Shown here piece after piece: positions 34,827 through 48,338 of a stretch of 64,000 nucleotides of DNA. The stretch is from Epiperipatus broadwayi. Taxonomy: Eukaryota; Onychophora; Udeonychophora; Euonychophora; Peripatidae. A program made the position numbers and the translations under genes. Under the pieces are notes generated by a model. That model was not told where the DNA came from, ran no database searches, and saw only the letters and a list, made by a program, of their open reading frames with translations. Position 1 is the stretch's first letter, and each line of letters starts with the position of its first letter. Location of the stretch: assembly GCA_028023455.1 (NCBI GenBank), contig JAQFVV010012446.1, positions 4,403,501 through 4,467,500 on the forward strand, in the 5' to 3' direction.

Positions 34827-35004
34827 TTCTCTTATAGTGTCTTTATATTATAACATCTACAAGATTAAAGTTCATCATTTCCTAGGCACTTTCTTTTAGC
34901 AGCCAAAACTGCAGAAAATCCAGTTACATTATCCTAACGATCCATTAACTTGGTCACTTAAATGAAATGTTAATATTATTTAGCAGATATATCATTAAAC
35001 CACT

Positions 35005-35292
35005 AAACATCACATGATCATCATTTCTTATGCTTGCTCATAACTATTATTAAAACAGGCAAAACTCTTCATACAGTATTGCCAGACGGTTGCATTAGAT
35101 TCTAATATCTAGGTGCAGTGCTCTCAGATCCAAGACTCCTCACTGACGAAGGCCACAAACCAGAACCTAGTCTGGGGATATTGGATGAGTAGGCACTAGA
35201 TAGGAATTTTATGCACAAGCCTTCTGGCATCCATTGATTACTCTGTTATGCACTGAGTGGCAGTACTGTATGGAAAGTTTTGCCTGTTTTAG
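35005..35292. repeat. Foldback family A, one arm plus left terminus
   Basis: It starts AAACATCACATGATCATCAT, carries AAACAGGCAAAACTC, GTGCAGTGCTCTCAGATCC, CTCCTCACTGACGAAGGCC and CTTCTGGCATCCATTGATTA, and ends GTATGGAAAGTTTTGCCTGT. The first 45 bases of the left arm pair with the right end; the inner left arm is missing. Confidence 0.85.
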
Positions 35293-35483
35293 ATATATCT
35301 TTGTACTTGAAATTTACATATACATTTCTTATGAATTTTAAGAAAAATGCAAAACAAATACAATAATTTGTGAAGTGTATATAGATTTATGTCAACTTTT
35401 GCAATTCCAAATAGTCACCTGCATACGGTTACTTTATCATTTCAGTGTAGATTTCTATTTCTTAACCTCAATCACTGCAATAT

Positions 35484-35816
35484 TTGGTAGTAGTTTGGAG
35501 ACCGTACTGCCGCTGTCAGATGGTGCTGCAACACCATCAACAACTGGCCTGAAACTTGCAAGTGATAAATTTATTTACGAAAGTGGCTGAAAATCGACAA
35601 ATAAAAATGCCTAAGGCAAAATATGTACAACAAATACATCGAAAACTACAAATTATAAAAAAAAAAAAACAAGAAAATGTTTGCCTTAGGCATTTTTATT
35701 TGTCGATTTTCAGCCACTTTCATAAATAAATTTATCACTTGCAAGTTTCAGGCTGGTTGTTGATGATGTCGCAGCGCCATTTGATGGTGGCAGTATGGTC
35801 TCCAAACTACAACCTT
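35484..35816. repeat. Large palindrome with about 150-base arms
   Basis: TAGTAGTTTGGAGACC pairs with GGTCTCCAAACTACAAC at the outer ends. ACTTGCAAGTGATAAATTTA pairs with TAAATTTATCACTTGCAAGT, and CAAATAAAAATGCCTAAGGC with GCCTTAGGCATTTTTATTTG. The loop near 35620-35675 is A-rich. Mismatches are few. The plus-strand frame at 35375-35590 is a product of the repeat. Confidence 0.92.
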
Positions 35817-36178
35817 TGATTCAAATTATATTACAAAGAATGAAAATAAAGATCATCACAAATCTTCAGACAAAATAAAGATTAATTTTAGTTTAGGATG
35901 TTTAAAAGCAGATTGATCATAGTCATTTGACAATTTATGGAAATATAGCTTCATATTAATAGTAAAAGCATAAAGGAAAAAACTGAAGAGATGAGAAAAT
36001 TAATTTATCTTATTGTAAGAAAAATTGTTTATCCTATTTGTAATTATATGTTGGACTATTTCCACTATCTAATATTAGTACTCAAATTCAAACTTTTTAA
36101 ATACGACACATTTAAATGTAAATATGTAGCATATATATATAACACAACATTTTCAAGGGTTATATTCTTTATTCTTTA

Positions 36179-36275
36179 GGTGTTGCTGGCCTGACCAGTG
36201 ACAGAACTAATATGGGGATCAAACCATTTGGGAATTGGGAATTTAAGGTGATACTCTAACCAATTACCTATTTTG
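36179..36275. repeat. Dispersed repeat D
   Basis: TGCTGGCCTGACCAGTGACAG, then a TATGGGGATCAAACC stretch and ACCAATTACC match the block at 51359-51470 (TGCTGACTTGATCAGTGACA, CATGGGAATTGAA, CACCAATTAGA) in order. Confidence 0.55.
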
Positions 36276-37200
36276 TTAAAGATAATAGTCAGTAGAAATT
36301 TCATATTTTTATCTGTGAGGGTTCTGATTGTGCCATTTTTTAAAATTTAATATATATTGTAACCCTTAGTTTCATTCGTAAAGAAACTAATGATTAGGAA
36401 ATAAATAGTAGGATTAGTTTCTTAACTATCTCCGAGTAAAAAAAAATTTTTTAAGTTCAAGAAAAGTTAAAAGATTTATTTAGAGAGACCAATAACCTTG
36501 TGGCTTAAATTTCATGTATAGACAAAAATCTGTTTGTATTTTATCTAAAATTTTAGCGTATCATTATGTAGAGGGAAGGGGGATTGACCATATTGCATGC
36601 ACTATAATATCTTAAAAATGTTGATTTATACATCTAAACAGAAAGGTCTTTGTGAATTGTAATATTTATGAATAAAAATGTTAGCACAAATTGAAATTGA
36701 ACTTGTTATAGATAGCATTTGTTTGACAGTTCCTTGCATGAGAATAGGTTTAAATTTTTAGGGAATTAGGAATTGTATTAATATGAATAAAAGGTATTTT
36801 ATACTAATATGAATATGAACAAGCAGTTCACTGTTTAGTATTGTGAATATGTGCGTGTGTATGTACATATATGATGCATATATAGATTTTTTTTTCTTCG
36901 TGGAAATTTACATATTGTACTCTAGACTATTTAATAGTATAATGTAAAATGAATTTATTTTGTATGGGTTTTACAGGAATTGGTTGTTTTCAGTTCTAAA
37001 TTTGATTTAAGTTTTAGAGAAGAAATTTATTTATATAATATCAGTTTTACAAATTACCCGCAATTCTATTTTTTTTTTAATATTTCTCATAGATCAAAGC
37101 AGTGTAAAATGTGTTAAGAACGAAAAATAAATGTATATATTGCTTATAACCCTTCTTTCATATACACTTCAATGCAAACAAATTTTCTTCTTTATTTTCT

Positions 37201-37560
37201 TTACAGTTTCGACTGTCCAGCAGTCTTCATCAGAGCTATGATATTTGAATAATATAAATACATAACCATCATTTCACATATATAAAATATACATATATAT
37301 ATAAAATATACATATATATATATCAAAATATACACATGTATTCCATTCATACATATATATAGATCTACATCACCCCTAGACATATAAATTCCATACCTAC
37401 CTCTATATATATATGAATATCCAAATATATACACACACATCTTTTAAACATACATATATATACAAATCCACGTAAACATTTATAAATACACATCCATATG
37501 TATACTCAACTTACATATAAATTACATATATATAAAAAATATATCCAATACATAAATAAA
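37201..37560. repeat. TATACA-rich simple sequence with an adjoining repeat end
   Basis: The stretch begins with TTTCGACTGTCCAGCAGTCT and TCATCAGAGCTATGA, a repeat-type motif, and continues as irregular TATA/CATATA microsatellite. The 79-codon minus-strand frame across it is low-complexity (Tyr/Ile) and not considered a gene. Confidence 0.7.
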
Positions 37561-40500
37561 TAAATGTAATCAGATCTGAAAACAATAAACCAAAACCAAC
37601 ATTTAACAAATGGTGTCAAAAGGTTGTCTTGAGAGAGAATCGTTAGATTAGAAGAATCAAAGCAAAAAACTTGCAGGTAGCCTTTTTTTTTTTTATAAAA
37701 GCTAGTGCAAGTGAAGTAAAATTGGGAAATGAAGTAAAGGGGATTTTTTTGCTAATTCAATATCTGATCATCTTCTCTGATCATTTTTTCTCAGACAGCA
37801 ATTGACTCACTTATTAAGAAGTGTATATATTACTTAAGATGAACGGCTAAAAACAAATAAATGGTGTACAAATCTCTCTTCAAAATCAATTATGGCAAAA
37901 TTAGTTCACAACAAAAAATTCTATATTCAATACCTTAATCTTCATATTTGGCTTTTAAAAGTTCATTTAAAAGAAGACACCCAATATTTTATCCGTGGCT
38001 TAATTAATTAAAACTCCAAGGAACGATTGGACTTTTATATAAAGTTAGATAAATACTCATCATTCTTATTAGTAAATTTTTTTTTGATTGTGACTCCAGT
38101 AAGAATATACGTAGGAAAAGAGCATCTAGAACACTAATTTTATTTGAATTTTTTTTCCTTCTAAAAGAAAAAGAGAAAAATGAAGCTTAAAGAAAATAAA
38201 GTTATGGACTAAAACGTGAAACCAAGCATCAGGATTCGAACCCAGGAACAAAAGTATTTAAAAAACAAAAGTCATCTGCAAGGACTAATTTTCAACAATT
38301 TTAATTATCACGATTAAATATGAAAACATCAAGTATCAATGTAGCTATATTCTGAATGAAAAGAATTTTCTGTGCGTCCATATTCATTAACGTGAGATAG
38401 ATATAATGTGTTTTCCAAGGCAGTGAACTGAAAAAATGGTAATTTGTGTTTATGTACAATACATACATGTTTTCTGTCAAATTGGCCTTGACCATACAAA
38501 ATATTCAGACTTAGCTACGAGGGAATGCAAACCAAAGAGACAATGTGTAATGTTTTATTGTTTATTTATTTTTCTTTTATCTATATGTTCGTTAGTATGT
38601 TTAATAGATGTTTAAGTCATAGGAATTTTTTTGGGGAAAAAAAAGAAATGATTTTGGCCTATAAGAAACTATTAAAAAAAAAATGTTAATGTTTAATAAT
38701 GAGAAAGCATAAATGCTTATAGATTTGTCATATGAAAAAAAAGGAAAAAGAGAGAAAGGATTTTTTTTTCTTTTATCAAAATTATGTCTATTATTAGATG
38801 TGTGAAAAGTATTTGAATAGTCATTGCTGTGCTTTAATGTGTGGATGCGATCTGTTTGGGTCATAAATCTTGGATGAATGTTGCTGGGGCTTGATTTTGG
38901 AATCAATATAGTTCATGAGTTTTGTTCATGACCGGTCAAAACTTTGTCATTTTGTATCAAGACCCTGTGTGAGTATGCATGTAACTGAAAATGTTGAGTA
39001 TTACTGAGGTCGAGTCATCGTATCACATCGAATGGATAGATAGGAAATAACTATCTTATAATTTAGTTGCTATGAATGCAGGTATTGGGAGATCGAGGGC
39101 TTGATCCCAGCTCCATTTGTATTGATTATTTAAGTAGGGAATTATTTATATAGTTGTGGTAAAATGTTTTGCATGCCTATTTAAAATATATGTGTAGAGA
39201 CTAGTTCCTCACACAATACGTAGCCTCAGGAAAAAGGCAGTTCTCTGGCCAATGCTAATATTTGAAGTTATGAACTGTTTAATTTCCCTTACTGGGACAC
39301 TAAGGTGTGCGTTGTGAAGTGCTGCATAGTGATATAAAATATCTGGAGGGTTTTGCAAGATAGGATAAAAGTTGCTATGACAGGGTTAGGGTTGTAATCA
39401 GAAGTGTGTGTTGATATGGGGGGGGTGACAGAGTGTGGCATTAATTTATAAGCTGGCCGATCTGTAGTCAGAGTTTGTGGAAGGTAATAAAATTAGGCAT
39501 CATCAGGCTGTGGCAACATACTAGCATGTCAAAATGTATACCATCGCTTAAGTGGTAACGTGATGATCAGAATTACAGGGGGATAGCAATGAATATTTAG
39601 CATGCATGGAAATAAAATTATGGTTTTATATTTCAACAAATTATTTAAACTGGTTAGAAAATTTGGATACACCATTATCTTTACATATGAAATACAAAAT
39701 ATTATTGCTTGTTGGAAAAGTTAAATTTATAACTGTTGTAATGAAAGGGGACGGACGGACAAGAAATTGAATAGACTGTTAGGTAAAGCTATAAGATAAT
39801 TTCATATTTATATTTAAATGCAGAATTCTGATTCCGTGCGTAAGCGCACTAACAATAAATTGAAATATGGGTCAAAACAGTGATTAAGTTTTAAGGAAAT
39901 TTAAATAATCTGAAAGTATATATTATTTTTTATTTTTTTTTAGTTAAAGTGAATTTCATGTAAAAGAAATTATTTTTTATTTTGCAATGAGTATAATATT
40001 TGAGATTGTGGTGATACTATATATGTGTGTGTGTGTTTCTTTCTTGTTTAAGTATAATAAATATTTGTTATTGTTATGAATTTACATATGTATCTTGTGT
40101 TTTAATATTTCAAATGTCTAGAACCTATATCCAGAAGCTTACCGCCTGATAAAAGGGCATATTCTATATACTGCCCTAACCAATTTTATAATAATACCAG
40201 ATCATATCTTAAATTTATGAATTGTCTTATGTTGATTGATTTCCGTGATTGATTTCCATGATCGATTTCCATAATTCACCTTTGTAAAATATCAACTAAG
40301 AAAGGTTTTTTTATATAGGGGGAGGGGGGGACGACGATCATTTCGTAGGGATAAAGAATATCCCGACTCCTCAAATGTAATAGATTTAAAAGTATTAGTT
40401 AAATTTGGCAAACAGATGATACGAAATAAAATAAAATGAGAGAAAATAGTCAATTTAGATATGTTAAATTTAGTTATTTGGTTTGTTGCGATGTTATAAA

Positions 40501-41458
40501 TATTAGGAGTAGACATAAAATCCCTTTTCTGCTTTTGGTATTTAATATGATTCCCACTGGTAAACTCACATTAAAATTTAATTTAGCAAGTTTGGGGATC
40601 ATATCCATTGCACTGTAATCATTAACAATTGCACCTCATTAGCAGATCAAGACCTTGTGAAATTTGAGTACTTCGATTATTAAATCTATGAGAGCTAGCT
40701 TGGAGGCCAAGTAGTGTAAGTATTAAAATCGGGAAATACTATTATAATAATAGTAACGAATCTTTAGTTAGTTGGAAGGCATATATGTGTGTTTAGGGGA
40801 ATAAGATTAAGAGTTGTCAGTTAAGAAGATATAAAGGAGAACATAACACAGACATTTAATGTTATATAAAAGTGACTATTAAAAGTGACAGATGCTGGGA
40901 AGACGATAATCATAGTTGGTTAAATGGAAGGATTTATAACATTTTTTTTATTCTACTTTAGACTAAATAATAATCTTATATTGTATATTATAAACATAAG
41001 TTGTGAGTTCTCCGCATCGATTATTAATTTATTTCTAGTCATTTATATATTAGAAATACACATAACATTCTTGTAATTACTGCTCGAGATCATACATCTA
41101 TATAAAGTTGTGGAAGAAAGTTGCCTATATTATTTAGTTAGCAGTAATAACTTATCACGAGAATATTTACATAATTGTTATTAAGTTTAAATTAAGATCA
41201 TAATAAATTGAATTGGATGTATCAACATTATTATTATTTTTGAGACAATTTAATTACTTTCTTCATTATATCCGATAGTAATAAGCATGGATGATGATCT
41301 CTGGTGGGCATTACAATTTCATAATCACAATTTGGCGCCCGGGTATACATAATCTTATTATTACTATCATTAGATAAACACACTAGCATTTCTTGTTTGG
41401 TTCCATAGTTGTGTTCAATCGACTATCTGCTTGTCTAAAGTTGAGGTTAGAATATATA
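37561..41458. other. Intron sequence without recognised elements
   Basis: It contains AT-rich DNA, a (GT)n run near 40023, a G run near 40322, a minus-strand B-box-like GGATTCGAACCC near 38231 and a TGGCGCCCGGG motif at 41333. None of the open frames has recognisable content. Confidence 0.45.
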
Positions 41459-41743
41459 TATATATTAATTTTGATGAAGCTAAGATTGTCTTCTTTGAGA
41501 GAAATGAGATAAAAAGAATTAAAGAATCTTTATTATTAAAAATTTGATGCTGAAACAATTAACTTATTTAAAAATTCTTTTAATATTAAGAGTGTGTGGG
41601 AGGTAAGTGGAATTGTGGATAATGTTATTTTAAATGTTATTTTGTACGCTGCAGTGAAACCATTGGTTGTTTTTTGAGTTTATTTTTTTACTAGTCTGTT
41701 TGAGTTGTGAATTTGGGGTAATTTTGAATATATATATTGTTAT
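41459..41743 (+). mobile_element. Penelope-like element 3' fragment, second locus
   Basis: It parallels 10375-10680: ATTTTGATGAAGCTAAGATT encodes the NFDEAKIVFFER stretch, followed by KRIKESLLLKI, AGAGTGTGTGGGAGGTAAGT and the non-coding tail with GTGAAACCATTGGTTG and GTTTGAGTTGTGAATTTGGG. Compared with the 10.4 kb copy it carries small deletions. Confidence 0.72.
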
Positions 41744-41796
41744 GAAGATTTTCGTAGGTTACAGATATAAATCAAATACTTTGCAGGATTATCTGT

Positions 41797-41841
41797 GTAT
41801 GATTTTGATTGTGAATAGATTCACAATCAAAATCATACAAG
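41797..41841. repeat. Short perfect hairpin
   Basis: TTGTATGATTTTGATTGTGAA-type sequence pairs with TTCACAATCAAAATCATACA around a 4-5-base loop (TAGA). It adjoins the Penelope fragment. Confidence 0.85.
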
Positions 41842-44800
41842 GATGAACTTGCAAAAATATATCATTTACATATTGTAACCCTTTAAAGCATGGTCAACTG
41901 CATAATATCACCAAAACATCAGTGCACTGTGCATCATGACCTCTATTACTGATCAATTCCCGCTACACATTGTCAGCTATTAAGAGCTGTATCCAAAAGC
42001 ATATTATGCTATCTATTTTATGCACCAAAGACCACAACCAACATCTGGAGCAACTTACCACAGACCAAACCAATGATCTAACATAAACTTTTATGATTTA
42101 ATTTGATCGCAGCCAGGGTGTACCGCGAAGACCTATCATAGTAGTATGATAAAATACAGTAAACAAATTATAAGTGCAATGTTATTATGTTACAAACCTT
42201 AATTTGCGATTTTTATTGTATGAGACCCGATGGCCGACCATGTACAAGATGGCATAATTTGTGGAACTACATAAGATTATGAAATTTTAAACCATCTATA
42301 TGATTTTTAATACAAATGCTAGTCCAGGTAAAGCTTTGCAATAAATAAACATAAATACTTGGGTTCTTTTTTTATAGTTTACTATATCACTGAGACTCTT
42401 TTTATACTGACAAATGACAATTTAAAATGTTAAGTAAATATATTCAATCATATCATTATTTGGTAAATCTGTTTACAGGTTTAATAATCAATTTGTATTG
42501 TATACTAGAATCAACTACGCAAAGCCAAAATGATGGAAAAGGTAAATGGGATTTTATTGTACCCCACACATCATAAACTACCAAAGACTAAAAGCATCCA
42601 AATGTTTTTTCAAAATATCACTAAACTCTTATATCATGTTGACGATAGTATGTACTTCAATGTATGCTCTATCCAAGGTTTATGATTTCTGATTTTAAGA
42701 ATGACACATAGCAACGGCACAGTAAGTTTAATTATAAATCAACGTTTATTTACAAATTTATGAATAATAAGTAATTAATTCTAATGTTATAATTAAAGAC
42801 ATAAATAAACAAATAAAATAAATAAATTATAATTCCATCGACTTTCTTCAATAACATATCATAGGTACGGTTTTAAAAACCTAATCATACCTTATTTCAA
42901 TTTGATATAATGAATCTTGAGCAAATTATACTAAATTCAACATCAACTCATGAAATATTTAACGTCATTTCCAGATTCAATAAATCCATACCGTAAACTT
43001 ATAATAATATAATAAATAATATTATATCTGTAGGATTTAGCTATAATGCAATCATTAAATAAAATGAAAATTTAAACTTACACTCCGGTAAATAATAATC
43101 AACCGACAGTTAATTATTATGAAGTAACTTGAATAGAATGTCCTGCTACAATTTGATGATCTAACTTATGAATTATGCTTACAAATGGAAGAAGATGATT
43201 TAGCAGATTAACTAAAATACTTTGCCCAACTTATATCTATGAAGTAAAACATATTCCTGTGGATGCATTCATCTACACATAGGAATTAAATAATACTAAA
43301 CGCTTTGTGGATTGATACACCATCATAAAGTAATACGTATAATTACACAATTCCGCGGATTAACCACCAGCGCTGGAATGAGTGTAAAATACAAAAAATG
43401 GCAATTAAATAATCTGCGGATTAACCACCGGCACAGATTAATGCCTTTCAACATTATAAAACAACATTACTATTTACTTCACATTAAAGTGCAAAATCAT
43501 CCTCCTCAGTTATTCTGATCATTCAGAAAACACTAACACTTTAGCAAATGTGGGTTCTTGCATAATAAAATGTTACACTAATCAGGACAACTAATGTACT
43601 AACTTATCTTGCTTAAAATAAAACATGTGTAATACAATATAAGTAATATTAGTATAGGAATATAAATCTGGAAAGACTCACAAAATACCTCATGAAGATT
43701 GATACATCTCATGAATTCATTTAGTACTTTTCAAGCCTTTTCGCAAGCGCTATTCTCTTGAATAAATATTTTATTCAACCCCTATTAATTTAAACTTAAT
43801 AAAATATAACTTATGAACTTCACATGCAAGTTCATATAACGATAAAATTAAAGTAATGAATTATTCATCAAATACATAAAATCTAATAGGTGTGTGTGTG
43901 ATATAAATTAAATGTATAGCATTTTATAGTTCAATACATGAATTTTAGCAGGTGTGTGTGTCACAAATTAGATTGTATAGCATTTTATAACGACAAATAT
44001 GATCCGTGAAATCCATGTACGATGTGTCGAACAATAAATGTACGAAGTAATAGCTATAATTATAGTTGAATTCCATACATGTAATTTTATCCATTTGTAT
44101 TAGTTATTATCAGCAATATTAGATTAACGATTTTACGTGGCTCCATAAACAAGAAACAATTTCAAAAACATGACACGCAGAACTTAAATGAAAATGTTTT
44201 TCAAAAGTTATTAATTTCTACATTTCTCTATTAAAAATGTTCCAAGTTTATTACATCCATGCTAATATTTATTTATCCACGCTTAAATCTAAGAATACTA
44301 ATTATAGCAATTTATTTAATCATTCCAAACTGACGATAAAATTAGAAAATAGCTTTGATTAATTATTTGAAGACTGTTTATTATCCAAATGGCAAACAAA
44401 TTAACTAGCAAATATATTACTGGCATTATAAAGTTAAATATCAATCAATACTATATTTTTATTAGAATTAGAAACGGAAATATTAAACTATGTTGATAAC
44501 TTTAACATTTTACTTTAATTTAAACTTCTTCTTTTTTAAAAAGCAAATTTTCATATTTATAAAACTTCTGTAATTAAAATACTTATTTAATTTTTCCAAA
44601 TTGTAGAACAATAAACATTTTAAAACATACCAAATTCTTGCAATTAATTCTTTTAAACTGGGAAGCTCCGACATTTTAAATGTAATATTGGGAAATTATT
44701 ACCGGTGATTTGATCCACTTGGCCAGCCGACTTGAACAGACTTTTAAATTTAGCAATTCATCTTATAATTAAATACCACAATGTTATTTTTACGTTTATA

Positions 44801-45694
44801 GAAAATTTGTGGTAATCCGTTTACTTGTTAACTATTTTAAAATAAGCTTATCAAAATTACACCATTTGCCTTTTTACCATTTTCTTTTTCTTTCTCTCCC
44901 TCCAAAAGCAAACTAACAGACGATCTCCTCTTAAATTCGCGCTCTTTTCTTTTTTTACATTGAGACGCATACGTAATTACTGTATTTATTTTTAATAATT
45001 TATTTTAATTGAACAAATGGTTTTTTGTTAATTCAATAGAAATAATTTTTAAGATCATTTTAAACAAATAAAAATAAAATATTATATTTTAATACTATTT
45101 TACCAAATTTAATGTGTTGTCAAAATTTTTGAAAAGTTAAACATTATGATATGAATTAGTATATGGAACGAAGCAAATTTAAATTTATTAAAATAATATA
45201 AGAGAGTAATCTGTTCAAAGTGCAAATCAAGCCAATCAAATCACCAAAGAAGACAGAGAAATTTTTTAATAATAGTTACATCAATTATTATATTTTATGC
45301 TAAAATATATGGTTACAATATATATATATAATTTTAGGAACCAACTACTTTTACTAGATTAAATTATGATTTTTTTTTTGAAGGTTCTTATTAAGATGGA
45401 ACATATGGATAGTGATATTTGTGTGATTCAACATCAAATTTACATAGATGTTATAACAGCCTGATTAAAGTTGGTCTTAAGAAGAAGCAGTCACAAGTGG
45501 TTCTACTTTTATCTGCTAAAGATAGTTAGCTGATGGCATAATATGAGATAGTTCGTTCAATTTAATATAGACATTAGGAAATTTTCATCAACTCCCAAAT
45601 ATGATATATTAATTGATATCGTTTAATTCTACCACTACATATATATTTAATATATGCATTTTTATTTTAATCTAAGCCAATTTTATCATTGCAG
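41842..45694. other. 3' part of NAXE intron 1
   Basis: No named element was recognised except the tandem duplication at 43870-43991. Around 41930-42130 and 44700-44960 the sequence is less AT-rich and could be old repeats. No coding exon was identified. Confidence 0.4.
43870..43991. repeat. Tandem duplication of about 61 bases
   Basis: AATACATAAAATCTAATAGG, TGTGTGTGTG and TGTATAGCATTTTATA occur twice in the same order, at 43870-43931 and 43932-43991, with moderate divergence. Confidence 0.8.
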
Positions 45695-45953
45695 GGTTAC
45701 AAACCATCAGTATTTTATCCTAAGAGAACTAATAAGCCGCTGTACCAGAGCCTGACCACACAATGTCAGATGATGGATATTCCATTTTTGTCATATCTGC
45801 CTGACTCTCCTCTTATTAATGAAGCCTATAATTTTGTAGTGGATGCTCTTTTTGGCTTCAGCTTCAAGAGTCCAGTCCGCCCAGAATTTCATGAAACCAT
45901 GGATCGTCTGAAGCGACTTGATGTTCCACTTTGTAGCATAGATGTGCCATCAG
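45695..45953 (+). CDS. NAXE: NAD(P)H-hydrate epimerase (NAXE), central exon
   Basis: The exon follows TTGCAG and ends before GTAAAT. It encodes 86 codons plus the first base of a glycine codon: GYKPSVFYPKRTNKPLYQSL, TTQCQMMDIPFLSYLP, then YNFVVDALFGFSFKSPVRPE and RLDVPLCSIDVPSG. VVDALFGFSFK is the conserved strand-turn holding the active-site Asp region of YjeF_N proteins. SIDVPSG is the second hallmark, also near the active site and the potassium site. Frame and phase agree with both neighbours: it enters in phase 0 and leaves after one base, finished by GT at 52142 to give GW. Sequence conservation with the vertebrate protein is high throughout. Confidence 0.97.
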
Positions 45954-46302
45954 GTAAATATTAAGAAAACCTTTTATTTTATTTCAGTGTTATTTGTTTG
46001 TAAGAAATTGTTGGTGAATGTTATCTGTAAAGGCATGATTTAACATTTGTGCTTTAGATTACCCGTTAAATTTACCAAGGAAATGAACCTATCAGCAGAG
46101 AGATACTTAATTGTTTACAAGTGGTTTTATTGAATACCTAAATCTGCGGAATGAATTGTTAGAATATATTAAAGCTTTTGAATATATAAGTTAATCATAA
46201 AAGAAATTGAAATTTCATTGGCCAAACAAAATTTTAGTTGCCTTTTTTAATAAGCATTGGAATTCCATTTTAACAAGTCCATAAATAAATTATGGTTCAT
46301 TG

Positions 46303-46721
46303 CAGCGGTGCACAACCCATGGGTCATGACATCTAGGGGGTTGTATAAAAATTGTTATGACCAATTTTTAAGAAATTCTAAACTTAAGCTTTAGATAAAT
46401 TTAAAAAAAAAAAAATTTAATGTTTAAATTTAAGAAATAAAAATCACATGAAAATCAATTTATTTTTGTTATGTATCATTTTTTTTTTTTTTTTTAAGTA
46501 AGCGATTTGTTTCGGAAGTTTCATTTCAAATCGTATGTGCTTAATACTAAAATATTACGAAATATAAATTTGCATATTAATTAAATCTACTATCAATTTA
46601 TTATGAATATCTTGCATACTTATACTTCTAATTTAGGCGTGATAGAAATAAAGAATGTATCACATCAAATTTTTTGCCCGAGAAAGGGTGTCATAAGTGT
46701 AAAAAGGGTTCTACACCACTG
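46303..46721. mobile_element. hAT-type non-autonomous DNA transposon (MITE), 419 bp
   Basis: The left end CAGCGGTGCACAACCCATGG and right end GGTTCTACACCACTG are imperfect terminal inverted repeats. They match the hAT consensus CAGNGGTTCTCAACC. The eight bases outside each end are GTTCATTG and GCTTATCG, compatible with a decayed 8-bp target duplication (5 of 8 identical). It carries no transposase; its inner sequence is AT-rich with homopolymers. Confidence 0.7.
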
Positions 46722-47724
46722 GCTTATCGTATATGTAACACTGATAAAATCTCTTCGTGGAAAAACCAAGTTCAGAAACATTACAATAATTCTCAAGTCA
46801 GATTTCTAAAAAATAACTTAAATAAACTTGCAAATAACCAGTTTCTTCTATTAAATGTCAATCTATTCATCAGATAAAAACTGACTCATAGATTGACGTT
46901 AGTATAAGAAAATGAGTGTTATTTATAAGTTTATGTGAATGATTTTTTCGGGAATCTGAGTTGTGAAGTATAGCATTAACTTTTCCTAACTTGGTTCCAT
47001 GAATAGGTTTCTATTACTCATGACCAATTTGTCATTATCATCCACTGAAAAAAAAAAACTAACAAAAAGTTCATCACCAAAGTGACATATTTTATGAATT
47101 GGTAAAAAGTCAAGATATATCACCCCGAATTAGATCTCTTCTGAGAGTACTTTTATTACTTGCTTTAAGTCCATTGTTATTTTGTAAATATTTATTCAGC
47201 CCATCTCCATTTAAGTATCTTCATCTTTACAATGCATTGTATGATTTAGTGCTATGGTAGCAGACACTGGTGTTCAAGGTTCATGGATTATGCCTCCATT
47301 CAGTCATTCTCCATGTGTGAACTTCTTATGAACTCTAGAATAATCCATTTAGTCATTTATTTTATCTTCATAATAACAATAGTATGACAATTTGGGCTTG
47401 AAACCTATCTTTTCTTTGTTATCTCTATCGTGCTTCTTTGAATCACATTGTGTTTCAGTTTGCAATCAAAATTTATATTTAACATATCGGTTTTCTTTCA
47501 TTAACTATCATATTCTTAAGCAATGTAAGTGTTTAAACATTGCTTCATTTTATCTAAATGTACTGTCTTCTTTGAGTTAGCTAACTGTAGCAATTTTTGA
47601 TTCCAAGCCATTTGAAGTTGGTGTGAAAATAACATACTGGAGAAAATTTAATCATTTTAGCATATAACTCATTCTATTTTGAATTTTCAAATTATTTTAA
47701 TAAAATTTATGGATAATGGGTCCT

Positions 47725-47812
47725 ATTTTTTTTTTCTTTTTATATGTCAAAGGTGTTGACTGGGAAGCAAACTCGAGCAGCTATACTAACCACTAGACCA
47801 CCAACACTTGAC
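47725..47812 (-). mobile_element. tRNA-derived SINE, minus strand
   Basis: T-rich tract, TATATGTCAAAGGTGTTGAC, GGGAAGCAAACTCGAG (decayed reverse B box), CTATACTAACCACTAGACCA (reverse A box) and CCAACACTTGAC at the head end. More diverged than the other copies. Confidence 0.9.
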
Positions 47813-48338
47813 TTTTATATAAATCTTTTCAATTGTTATTCTGTCGCGTATATTATCAGAAAGTTTTAGTCACTTTCGAATATTAAAAAAGAAATCAAAA
47901 TATCCACAAGAGACTATGTGATATTGTCTAAATTTTAATCAAGGCTTTTTATGGTCTAACAGCTAAAAATATGGACTTTTGAAACATGAATGCAGAAACA
48001 TTGACAAGATGAGAAGAAACAATGAAGTGTAAAATAGTAATAGAAACTGAATGTTTTTGAGTCATATAATATGATAAGCAAGACTAGCTATAAGCAATTA
48101 CTGTGAAGATATAACATCTTCAAGAACAATATTTATCAAACTTTATTTTAAAAAAAAATAATTTATTAGAATTTTCAATTAAAAGTTATTTCAAAGTCTT
48201 ACAGAAATTATATTGGTTGTAAGAAAAGAATAGTTTAGGAATATAATATGTAAAAAGCATTATAGGTGGAGCCACTATTCATTAGACTTTTGTAAATACT
48301 CGCAAATTTTTCTTTTCAAATTGTAATGGATATTATCA

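Larger units (their letters stand above)
19484..45694 (+). other. NAXE intron 1, about 26.2 kb, repeat-filled
   Basis: It starts with GTAAGT and ends with TTTTATCATTGCAG. It contains foldbacks, SINEs, LINE and Penelope remnants and a truncated Ty3/gypsy element, each listed separately. No other host exon was recognised on either strand. The stretches 28621-29819, 30926-32076, 36276-37200 and 37561-41458 show only AT-rich sequence to me. A minus-strand B-box-like GGATTCGAACCC lies at 38230 and a short duplicated GCGGATTAACCACC block at 43354 and 43420. Confidence 0.85.

Noticed and set aside
37201-37440. 79-codon Tyr/Ile-rich minus-strand frame
   Set aside because: It is a translation of TATACA-type simple sequence.
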